Below are positions 17,041 through 24,130 of a stretch of DNA of 38,456 nucleotides, one piece after another. The notes beneath the pieces were generated by a model. That model did not search any database. It saw only the letters and a program-made list of their open reading frames with translations, and had not been told where the DNA came from. The stretch's first letter is position 1. Every line of letters begins with the position of its first letter. A program made the position numbers and the translations under genes. This DNA comes from Acidobacteriota bacterium (lineage in GTDB: Bacteria > Pseudomonadota > Alphaproteobacteria > Acetobacterales > Acetobacteraceae): NCBI GenBank assembly GCA_903970435.1, contig CAJCIS010000007.1, positions 1-38,456 on the forward strand, written 5' to 3'.

Positions 17041-19634
17041 ATCGGTCCGCTATACCTTCGGCGACATACCGCCTGCAATTGCACAAGGATTTCACGCTGG
17101 ACGATGCGGCCGCGCAAGTCACGTATTTGGCGCAGCTTGGGATCAGCCACCTGTATCTGTCACCTATGTTGGTGGCCCGCGCGGGTTCGATGCATGGTTA
17201 CGATGTCGTGGACCACAGCCACATCAATCCCGAATTGGGTGGCGAGGCGGCGTTGCGCCGCCTTGCGGCCGCGTGTCACGCAGCTTGCCTGGGCCTCATT
17301 CTCGATATTGTCCCGAATCATATGGCGGTCGGCACGGAAAACAAAATGTGGTTGGATGTGCTGGAGAACGGCCAATCCAGCCTCTACGCCAGGGTGTTCG
17401 ATATCGACTTCGACTCACAGGATGCCGACATCGCCGGCAAGGTTGTGGTTCCCGTATTGGGGGAGCCGTATGGCCAGGCTCTGGAGGGTGGCATCCTGCA
17501 ATTAGTTGCTGATGCGGAGCTCGGGAAGCTCGCGGCCGCCTATGGGCCGCATCGCTTTCCGCTGCGGCCGGAGGATCACGACCGGATTGCGGGCGGCGCA
17601 GACATCGCGCATGCGGATTTGAGTGAGTGGAAATCGCCCCGCGCGCTGCACGCGCTGCTGGAGCGGCAGAATTTTCGCCTCTTTTGGTGGCGGGCCGCCG
17701 GTGACGTCATCAACTGGCGGCGCTTTTTCGATGTCAATGAACTTGCCGGCTTACGGGTTGAGGACGCGGCGGTTTATCAGCGCGTTCACGGCGTCATACT
17801 TCAACTTTATGCCGAAGGCGTAATCGATGGGGTGAGGGTGGACCATATCGATGGTCTGGCCGATCCTGCCGCTTATGCACGGAATTTGCGAACGGATCTG
17901 GTATCGCTGAACGAACGCCGGCCGCCGGATACGCCGCGCGACGGGCCTTATTTGGTCGTTGAAAAAATCCTAGGGCACGGCGAGACATTAGCTTCGGATT
18001 GGGGTGTAGACGGCACGAGCGGGTACGACTTCATGAACGAGGTCAATGCCGTGCAACATGACGCAGCAGGCGAGCCGATACTCGATACGCTTTGGCGCGA
18101 AGTGAGTGGCCGCTACGGCGTGTTCGATCAGGTTGAGACCGCGGCGCGGCTCGAAGTTCTGCGCGGCGGTTTTGCGGGTCAATTGGCGGATTGTGCGCGC
18201 GCCTTCGCAAAGCTCGCGCGTAGCGCGCCTGCGTCGCGCGATGTGACCGAGGAAAGTTTCCGCAGGGTTCTGGCCGCCCTGATTGCAAGATTGAGGATCT
18301 ATCGTAGTTACGCCACCGGGTTGCCGAACGCACCGCAGCCTGCACCCGGTTTTACGGTAGCTTTCGAGGCTGCGCGCGGTTCGTTGCCGGCAGACGACGC
18401 GACCTTTGATTTTCTCGGTGCGGCGTTGGCGGGACGCAGCGAGGGTGCCGAGGGTGACCGCATCACCGCCGTGCGAAGGCTCAATCAATTGACCGCACCC
18501 GTCGCTGCAAAGGCCGTGGAAGACACGGCGTTTTATCGATATGGCCGGTTATTGTCGCGCAATGACGTGGGATTCGATGCGGGACGTATGGCATTGGACG
18601 CTGATTCGTTCCTGGCGTCCGGAAAGGACCGCGCCCGTGATTGGCCGCGGGCCATGCTGACAACCGCCACCCATGATCACAAGCGCGGCGAGGATGTCCG
18701 GGCGCGGCTCGCGGTGTTGAGCGAGATCCCCGACACCTGGCGCGACATGGTTCGCCAATGGCTGGCAATGACGGAACAGGAACGCCCTGAACAAATAGCG
18801 AACGACGATGCCTATACATTGTTTCAAACCCTGGTTGGCGCGTGGCCGCTGGGGTTGAAGGCGGATGATGAGGAAGGTGTGCGTGCATTCGGTGACCGCG
18901 TGGCCGGCTGGCGCGAAAAATCATTGCGTGAGGCCAAAATGCGGTCGTCGTGGGCGGCGCCCGACGCAGCGTATGAGGCGGCGAATATCGATTGGCTGAG
19001 GGCGCTTCTCGATCGCAGCGAGGGGAGCGGCTTTCTGCATAGCGTTGCCGCGTTCGTGGCCGGCATTGCGCCGGCCGGCGCGATCAACGGCGTGGTGCAG
19101 GCCGCGCTGCGTTGTGCATGGCCGGGCATTCCAGACCTCTATCAAGGCGCTGAATTGTGGGATTTTTCGCTGGTCGATCCAGATAATCGGCGGCCCGTTG
19201 ATTACGGCGCGCGAGGCCAATTGCTAAGCGAACGGGCTTCTGATTGGGTGTCGGGCGCGGTGAAGCAACATATGATTGCGGACCTGCTCGCGCGGCGGCG
19301 CAATGATCCCGATCTGTTCACCAAGGGCAGCTTGGAGAGGCGCTCGGTTCGGGGAACGCGGCGCGGGCATATCATTGCGTTCGAACGACGGCTTGGCGAT
19401 CGGGCGGTGACCGTGGCGGCGATGCTGCATGTCGCGCAGGCGGTTCATTCGCTCGGCGCGATGCCGGGTGCCGCCTGGTGGGGCGATACGGAAGTGGAAA
19501 CGGAAGCGGGTTGGCAAGCGGCGGCCGAGTTGTTTGCGGAAGGACCCGTCTTCGTGGCCGCCGCGCAGGCGAACGCCCCGGTCGGTCCTTTCACTTCCGA
19601 CCAGTCCCTGGCCGCGGATGTTATCAATTCCTGA
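17037..19634 (+). CDS. treY: Maltooligosyltrehalose synthase
   Basis: An 865-residue GH13_26 intramolecular transglucosylase that turns the reducing-end alpha-1,4 bond of a maltooligosaccharide into the alpha,alpha-1,1 bond of trehalose. The N-terminus PSATYRLQLHKDFTLDDA is diagnostic, followed by SHLYLSP and GSMHGYDVVDH. Catalytic residues are Asp269 (VRVDHIDGLADP), Glu309 (LVVEKIL) and Asp547 (TATHDHKRGEDVRAR). The C-terminal part (PDLYQGAELWDFSLVDPDNRRPVDY) is also typical. No Shine-Dalgarno is visible at 17037, so translation probably relies on coupling from treZ through the ATGA. Confidence 0.94.
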   Translation: MNRSAIPSATYRLQLHKDFTLDDAAAQVTYLAQLGISHLYLSPMLVARAGSMHGYDVVDHSHINPELGGEAALRRLAAACHAACLGLILDIVPNHMAVGTENKMWLDVLENGQSSLYARVFDIDFDSQDADIAGKVVVPVLGEPYGQALEGGILQLVADAELGKLAAAYGPHRFPLRPEDHDRIAGGADIAHADLSEWKSPRALHALLERQNFRLFWWRAAGDVINWRRFFDVNELAGLRVEDAAVYQRVHGVILQLYAEGVIDGVRVDHIDGLADPAAYARNLRTDLVSLNERRPPDTPRDGPYLVVEKILGHGETLASDWGVDGTSGYDFMNEVNAVQHDAAGEPILDTLWREVSGRYGVFDQVETAARLEVLRGGFAGQLADCARAFAKLARSAPASRDVTEESFRRVLAALIARLRIYRSYATGLPNAPQPAPGFTVAFEAARGSLPADDATFDFLGAALAGRSEGAEGDRITAVRRLNQLTAPVAAKAVEDTAFYRYGRLLSRNDVGFDAGRMALDADSFLASGKDRARDWPRAMLTTATHDHKRGEDVRARLAVLSEIPDTWRDMVRQWLAMTEQERPEQIANDDAYTLFQTLVGAWPLGLKADDEEGVRAFGDRVAGWREKSLREAKMRSSWAAPDAAYEAANIDWLRALLDRSEGSGFLHSVAAFVAGIAPAGAINGVVQAALRCAWPGIPDLYQGAELWDFSLVDPDNRRPVDYGARGQLLSERASDWVSGAVKQHMIADLLARRRNDPDLFTKGSLERRSVRGTRRGHIIAFERRLGDRAVTVAAMLHVAQAVHSLGAMPGAAWWGDTEVETEAGWQAAAELFAEGPVFVAAAQANAPVGPFTSDQSLAADVINS

Positions 19635-19662
19635 GGGGGCGCCTTGCGCAACCAAAACGCTT

Positions 19663-19668
19663 TATAAT
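19663..19668 (+). promoter_or_regulatory. TATAAT box just upstream of glgX
   Basis: A perfect TATAAT lies in the only real gap of the operon (19635-19681). The nearest TTGCGC is just 13 bases upstream, too close for a normal -35, and the start codon would fall only about seven bases from the predicted transcript start. Weak candidate for an internal promoter. Confidence 0.2.
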
Positions 19669-19681
19669 CGTTGGAATACCC

Positions 19682-21811
19682 ATGCCAGACGGTTTTTCCC
19701 AGCAGACATCTCATACGGTGCGGCCCGGCTCGCCCACCCCCCGTGGCGCCACCTACGATGGCGGCGGGGTGAATTTCGCGCTGTTTTCCGCGCATGCGAC
19801 ACGGGTAGAATTGTGCCTGTTCGATCAGGAAGGCCGCGACGAAATCGCGCGCCTTACTTTGCCGGATTATACCGACCAGATCTATCATGGTTACGTGCCG
19901 GACCTGCAGCCGGGCCAGGTTTACGGCTACCGCGTGCATGGCCCGTACACGCCGGAGGAAGGTCACCGTTTCAATCCCAACAAGCTTCTGCTCGACCCCT
20001 ATGCCCGCGGCCATACCGGCGAGATGAGCTGGAACGATGCCTGCTACGGATATACCATCGGCGCCAAGGACGCCGATCTGACGTTCGACGAGCGGGACAG
20101 CGCGCCGTTCGTGCCGAAATGCGTTGTGGTCGATCCCAATTTCGCGTGGCAGGGTGAGCCGCGCCGGGCATTCGTGCCCTGGAACCGCACGCTGATTTAC
20201 GAAACGCATGTGAAAGGCTTTACCCAGCGCCATCCGGCAGTACCGGAACGGCTGCGCGGCACTTATGCCGGGCTGGGCTGCCAGCCGGTGATCGACTACA
20301 TCAAGTCGCTTGGCATGAGCTCGGTCGAGTTGCTGCCCATTCATACGTTCCTCGATGATAGCTATCTCATCGAAAAAGGCTTGCGGAATTACTGGGGATA
20401 TAATTCTATCGGCTTTTTTGCGCCGGACCCGCGCTATGCGTCCGACCGCGCCAATACGTTGCGTGAATTTAAGGAAATGGTCGCACGCTTCCATGATGCC
20501 GGGTTAGAAGTCATTCTCGATGTCGTGTATAATCATACCGCGGAAGGTAACGAACAAGGCGCCACCCTGTCGTTCAAGGGCATCGACAATCACAGCTACT
20601 ATCGGTTGCAAGCGGACAACAAGCGTTACTACGTCAACGACACCGGCACCGGCAACACCATGGACATGTCGCATCCCCGCGTGTTGCAGATGGTCATGGA
20701 CAGCTTGCGCTACTGGGTGGAGGAAACCCATGTCGATGGATTCCGGTTCGATCTCGGTACCATCCTGGCCCGCGAACCTGGCGGGTTCGACTCGCGCAGC
20801 GGCTTTCTGATTGCGTGCAGCCAGGACCCTTGCCTCACCAGGGTGAAAATGATTGCCGAGCCCTGGGATATCGGACCGGGCGGCTACCAGGTCGGCGGCT
20901 TTCCGCCGGGCTGGGCGGAATGGAATGACAAGTTCCGCGACACGGTACGCGATTTCTGGCGCGGTCATGCCTCGGCCGGCGACATGGCGCGCCGCGTGCA
21001 CGGGTCAGGCGACATTTATGACCACCAGGGACGCCGGCCATGGGCCAGCGTCAATTTCATTGCGGCGCACGACGGATGCACGCTGAACGACCTGGTAACC
21101 TATAACGGCAAGCATAACGAAGCCAATAGCGAAGACAACCGCGACGGCTCCGACGATAACCGGTCGTGGAATTGCGGCGTCGAAGGGCCGACGGACGACC
21201 CCGAAATCAATGCGTTGCGCCTGCGTCAAATGCGCAACCTGCTGGCATCGCTTGTGTTCAGCCAGGGCATCCCCATGCTTCTGGCCGGTGACGAGTACGG
21301 CCGCACGCAGAACGGCAACAATAATGCCTATTGCCAGGACAACGACCTGACCTGGATAGGCTGGGAGCGCAACGAAAGACAGGAGGCGCTGCTGCGGTTT
21401 GCGCAAAAAGTGACCTGGCTTCGCGCCGAACACCCCGCGCTGCGCCACGGCAGGTTCCTCGGTCACCCCACGCTGGAGGAGCAGCCACGCGATATTCTGT
21501 GGCTGAATGCCGCCGGCCATGAAATGAGTGCCGAGGATTGGGGCGATGCGGACGCGCACGCGTTCGGCATGCTGATCGATGTGCCGGGGCTCGAGGCGAA
21601 CAGTGACCGCGACGTGGTGTTGCTGGCGTTCAATGGTTGCCACGAGGACGCCGGGTTCAAATTGCCCGAATCGCCACTTGGCGGCGCCTGGCACCGGTTG
21701 CTCGATACTCATCTGGAGGAGGATGCCTGGCAAACGCCCTGCCAAGCGGGGGAATGCTACGCGTTAACCGGCCGATCGGTTGTGCTGTTTGAAGCGGCAC
21801 AGGGCAAATGA
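19682..21811 (+). CDS. glgX: Glycogen debranching enzyme
   Basis: A 709-residue GH13_11 isoamylase-type enzyme that hydrolyses alpha-1,6 branches. Its products are linear maltooligosaccharides that TreY and TreZ can convert to trehalose. It has an N-terminal CBM48 region (PTPRGATYDGGGVNFALFSA, about residues 16-110) and then the barrel with VDGFRFDLGTIL (Asp357), KMIAEPWD (Glu393) and FIAAHDGCTLNDL (Asp464). The family insert GPGGYQVGGFPPGW, AEWNDKFRD and the run LLAGDEYGRTQNGNNNAYCQD are present. The ATG at 19682 has GGAA at a suitable distance; the frame open from 19478 overlaps treY in another frame and is rejected. It is separated from treY by 47 bases. Confidence 0.95.
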   Translation: MPDGFSQQTSHTVRPGSPTPRGATYDGGGVNFALFSAHATRVELCLFDQEGRDEIARLTLPDYTDQIYHGYVPDLQPGQVYGYRVHGPYTPEEGHRFNPNKLLLDPYARGHTGEMSWNDACYGYTIGAKDADLTFDERDSAPFVPKCVVVDPNFAWQGEPRRAFVPWNRTLIYETHVKGFTQRHPAVPERLRGTYAGLGCQPVIDYIKSLGMSSVELLPIHTFLDDSYLIEKGLRNYWGYNSIGFFAPDPRYASDRANTLREFKEMVARFHDAGLEVILDVVYNHTAEGNEQGATLSFKGIDNHSYYRLQADNKRYYVNDTGTGNTMDMSHPRVLQMVMDSLRYWVEETHVDGFRFDLGTILAREPGGFDSRSGFLIACSQDPCLTRVKMIAEPWDIGPGGYQVGGFPPGWAEWNDKFRDTVRDFWRGHASAGDMARRVHGSGDIYDHQGRRPWASVNFIAAHDGCTLNDLVTYNGKHNEANSEDNRDGSDDNRSWNCGVEGPTDDPEINALRLRQMRNLLASLVFSQGIPMLLAGDEYGRTQNGNNNAYCQDNDLTWIGWERNERQEALLRFAQKVTWLRAEHPALRHGRFLGHPTLEEQPRDILWLNAAGHEMSAEDWGDADAHAFGMLIDVPGLEANSDRDVVLLAFNGCHEDAGFKLPESPLGGAWHRLLDTHLEEDAWQTPCQAGECYALTGRSVVLFEAAQGK

Positions 21812-21836
21812 TTGTCGAACCAGAAAGCCGCTTCGC

Positions 21837-21859
21837 CGCGCCGTTCCCGAATCGGCGCG
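21837..21859. terminator. Hairpin between convergent glgX and the ModE-like gene
   Basis: CGCGCCG (21837-21843) and CGGCGCG (21853-21859) pair perfectly around a nine-base loop. It sits in the 49-base gap between convergent genes. There is no T-run, so any termination may be weak or factor-assisted. Confidence 0.5.
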
Positions 21860-21860
21860 A

Positions 21861-22253
21861 TCACGCGCGTGCGCTGTCATCGGATCGGCCGGCAGGGCGG
21901 GCGAGGGCGCGTAGCGCGCTGAGTTCCGGTGCGGCCGCCTGGGCAGCCTTGGCTTCGATGCTGCGATAAAGGCCAAGGATTCTGGCACCGAGTTCGGTGA
22001 GGCTCGCACTTCCGCCGCGCGCGCCGCCCGGGGCCGCTTCCACCACGGGCGCGCCGAATTCGCGCGCGGTGGCGTCCACCAGCGTCCAGGCCCGGCGGTA
22101 GCTCATGCCCATGGCGCGGCCCGCGGCGGCAATGGAGCCCAGATCCCGAATATGTTCGAGCAGCTCGGCACGGCCGGGGCCAACGGCGACTCCGCCGTCG
22201 AGGACGACGCGCAGGTGCAGGCCGGTGTGGCCCGGGTGGCGCAGCTTTGGCAT
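21861..22253 (-). CDS. ModE-type winged helix-turn-helix regulator (DNA-binding domain only)
   Basis: A 130-residue protein matching the N-terminal DNA-binding domain of molybdate regulators: GPGRAELLEHIRDLGSIAAAGRAMGMSYRRAWTLVD (about residues 27-62) is the diagnostic segment, followed by the wing with GGARGGSASLTELG. No C-terminal MOP (molybdate-binding) domains are present, so it cannot sense molybdate the way E. coli ModE does. No mod transport genes are nearby. The ATG at 22253 is the only start outside the repeat element; a longer frame to 22415 reads through repeat DNA. No strong Shine-Dalgarno is seen. Confidence 0.83.
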   Translation of the reverse strand: MPKLRHPGHTGLHLRVVLDGGVAVGPGRAELLEHIRDLGSIAAAGRAMGMSYRRAWTLVDATAREFGAPVVEAAPGGARGGSASLTELGARILGLYRSIEAKAAQAAAPELSALRALARPAGRSDDSARA

Positions 22254-22268
22254 GGGGTGGTTCTCTTG

Positions 22269-22376
22269 AGGAAGCAGTTCTTTTTTGAAAAAAAGAACCA
22301 AAAAACTCTTGCTCTTTAGCGCGCGCCCAGACAGCAAGAGTTTTTTGTTTCTTTTTTTCAAAAAAGAAATACTTCC
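22269..22376. repeat. Dispersed element, copies 2 and 3, as an inverted pair
   Basis: A forward copy (22269-22313; GAAGCAGTTCTTTTTTGAAA, then AAAAGAACC) faces a reverse copy (22332-22376; AGCAAGAGTTTTTTG, then CAAAAAAGAAATACTTCC). The two copies are complementary over most of their length, leaving a loop of about 18 bases, so the locus could form one long hairpin. It lies between the stop of the outer-membrane protein gene and the ModE-like gene, where a terminator is expected. Confidence 0.75.
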
Positions 22377-22384
22377 TTCCTTTC

Positions 22385-23353
22385 TTAAAACGTCACCCGC
22401 GTCGTCAAAATCCAAGCATGGTTATAGGCCGGAGTTTGCTCCGTAGTATCAACATATTTCGGTGATACCGCCACTTGATAACCGCCGCCGATAATGAATT
22501 TTACCCGCTTGTAGATAACGAAACGACCCAGAATTATGCCAGGCGTGAGCAGCACCTGGTTCTTGCCGCCGCGTTCATTGCCGTTCAGCCACTTCGTGCC
22601 GTTAACCTCGAACTCCGGCCAGAAATACGTGCCAAGGTGATATTGGAACGCAATGTTGGATGCGATCGACGTGCCCAGCGTGGATTGGTTACGGAACGGG
22701 ATGGCGACGCCGATGGTCGCCTGAATGTCGAAATCGCCCCAACCTTTCCCGGCTGCGATCGTCGGCGTGACGAGCCAGGTTTTGTTGGTAAAGGCCGCAT
22801 TGCCGGACCCGGCGGTGACGCCGAGAAACGCGGTGACGATATAGTTGCCGTTTTCTTCGTTGCCGCTGAACAGGCGTTGCTTAACCACGAGAAACTGATC
22901 GTCGAGCCAGCCATTCGCGGGGTGTGCGGTGGTGCCCTTGAATTGGTAAGCGGGCGGATTGATCAACAGCTCATTCGTTTCGGTGGGAATTAGCTCGAGC
23001 CCCTTGCCGGCGTCGAAAATGTCCAGCGTGGACCCGTTGCCGCGGCTTTCCCAATATTGGTCGTAACGGACCTCCTGCTCCAGGCGGGGCGTGACGGTCA
23101 CGAGCGGCGTCATCCAGTGCGGCTGGCTGGCCTGCGCGGCTTCGACGCGGTCGAAGTAATCGGCAAAAAAATCGCCCACGTAGATTTGCGGCACGGGCGC
23201 GGGCGCAGCTTGCGGGTCGGGGGTGGTCGCCTGGGCGAAGACCTGCGGGGGCGCCGCCGCCGTCAACGGTGGCGCCGAGGATTGGGCCTGAGCGAAACCG
23301 GCCGTGGGCGCGGTGAGGCCGGCGATGAGAAGGAACAATCGGCCCGAACGCAT
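22385..23353 (-). CDS. Outer-membrane beta-barrel protein, porin/transporter-like
   Basis: A 322-residue exported protein. Residues 1 to about 24 are a signal peptide (RSGRLFLLIAGLTAPTAGFAQAQ). A Pro/Ala-rich linker follows (to about residue 60). The rest shows alternating polar and aromatic beta-strands such as VKFIIGGGYQVAVSP and AWILTTRVTF, and the chain ends in Phe, the usual outer-membrane insertion signal. I do not recognise a substrate; proteins like this are annotated as hypothetical or transporter-like in Acetobacteraceae. The start is at 23353, where the signal peptide begins; the frame reaching 23413 adds 20 residues upstream of it. Confidence 0.75.
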   Translation of the reverse strand: MRSGRLFLLIAGLTAPTAGFAQAQSSAPPLTAAAPPQVFAQATTPDPQAAPAPVPQIYVGDFFADYFDRVEAAQASQPHWMTPLVTVTPRLEQEVRYDQYWESRGNGSTLDIFDAGKGLELIPTETNELLINPPAYQFKGTTAHPANGWLDDQFLVVKQRLFSGNEENGNYIVTAFLGVTAGSGNAAFTNKTWLVTPTIAAGKGWGDFDIQATIGVAIPFRNQSTLGTSIASNIAFQYHLGTYFWPEFEVNGTKWLNGNERGGKNQVLLTPGIILGRFVIYKRVKFIIGGGYQVAVSPKYVDTTEQTPAYNHAWILTTRVTF

Positions 23354-23499
23354 CGCTTGGCATCCCTTATCGTTATGTCCGACGGGATATAACCAAGTGC
23401 GAAACGGTGGCAAGGGCGCCGCGCCAAAACGCCGGCGGTCGCGCCCTGAATGTCACAGGCGGCCGTTGGGAACCTGCGCGCGTGTGCTATATCGTAGGT

Positions 23500-24084
23500 A
23501 TGGACGCTCTTGCCGCGGTGCCGCTTCGCATGTCCGTCGATGAGTTCCTGGCATGGGCGCCGGGGACCGCCGAGCGGTGGCAGCTCGTGGACGGGGTGCC
23601 GCAGGCGATGTCGCCGCCGACCCGCATCCATGGCTGGCTTCAGGGTGAGCTTGGCCGTTTGATAGCTAATCATCTTCGCACCGGCCCGTCCGGTTGTTCG
23701 ATGATCGTCGGCCCCGGCATCGTCCCGCGGGTGATGGCCGAGCATAACATGCGGGTGCCGGACCTGGCCGTGACGTGCTCGCCGAACGACCGGGACGAGC
23801 GGGCGTTGACCGACCCGGTGCTGATCGTGGAAATCCTGTCGCCCAGCAACCAGGGGCAGACCTGGACCAATGTGTGGGCCTACACGTCCATTCCCAGCGT
23901 GCAGGAGATCGTCGTGCTGCGGTCCGACCGCGTGGCAGCCAGCTTGCTGCGCCGCCTGCCGGACGGCATGTGGCCGGAGCGGCCGGACGAAATCGGCGAC
24001 GGCACACTTGCGCTGCAGAGCATCGGTTTCTCGGTGCGGCTGATGGAGTTGTACATCACCACGAAGCTGTACCGACCCGGCTGA
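23500..24084 (+). CDS. Uma2-family protein (DUF820, PD-(D/E)XK nuclease fold)
   Basis: A 194-residue single-domain protein. The N-terminal MSVDEFLAWAPGTAERWQLVDG, the RIHGWLQGEL helix, VPDLAV (Asp88) and VEILSPSN (Glu111) are the standard Uma2 signatures and form the presumed metal-binding site of a restriction-endonuclease-like fold. The biological role is unknown; the family is abundant in cyanobacteria and scattered in proteobacteria. The ATG at 23500 starts just before the conserved domain. It is divergent from the outer-membrane protein gene and 46 bases upstream of ppc. Confidence 0.85.
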   Translation: MDALAAVPLRMSVDEFLAWAPGTAERWQLVDGVPQAMSPPTRIHGWLQGELGRLIANHLRTGPSGCSMIVGPGIVPRVMAEHNMRVPDLAVTCSPNDRDERALTDPVLIVEILSPSNQGQTWTNVWAYTSIPSVQEIVVLRSDRVAASLLRRLPDGMWPERPDEIGDGTLALQSIGFSVRLMELYITTKLYRPG

Positions 24085-24130
24085 CCGGCTCGTGAGCGCA
24101 TTCTGGCACGGGCGGTGCTAGATACGCCGC

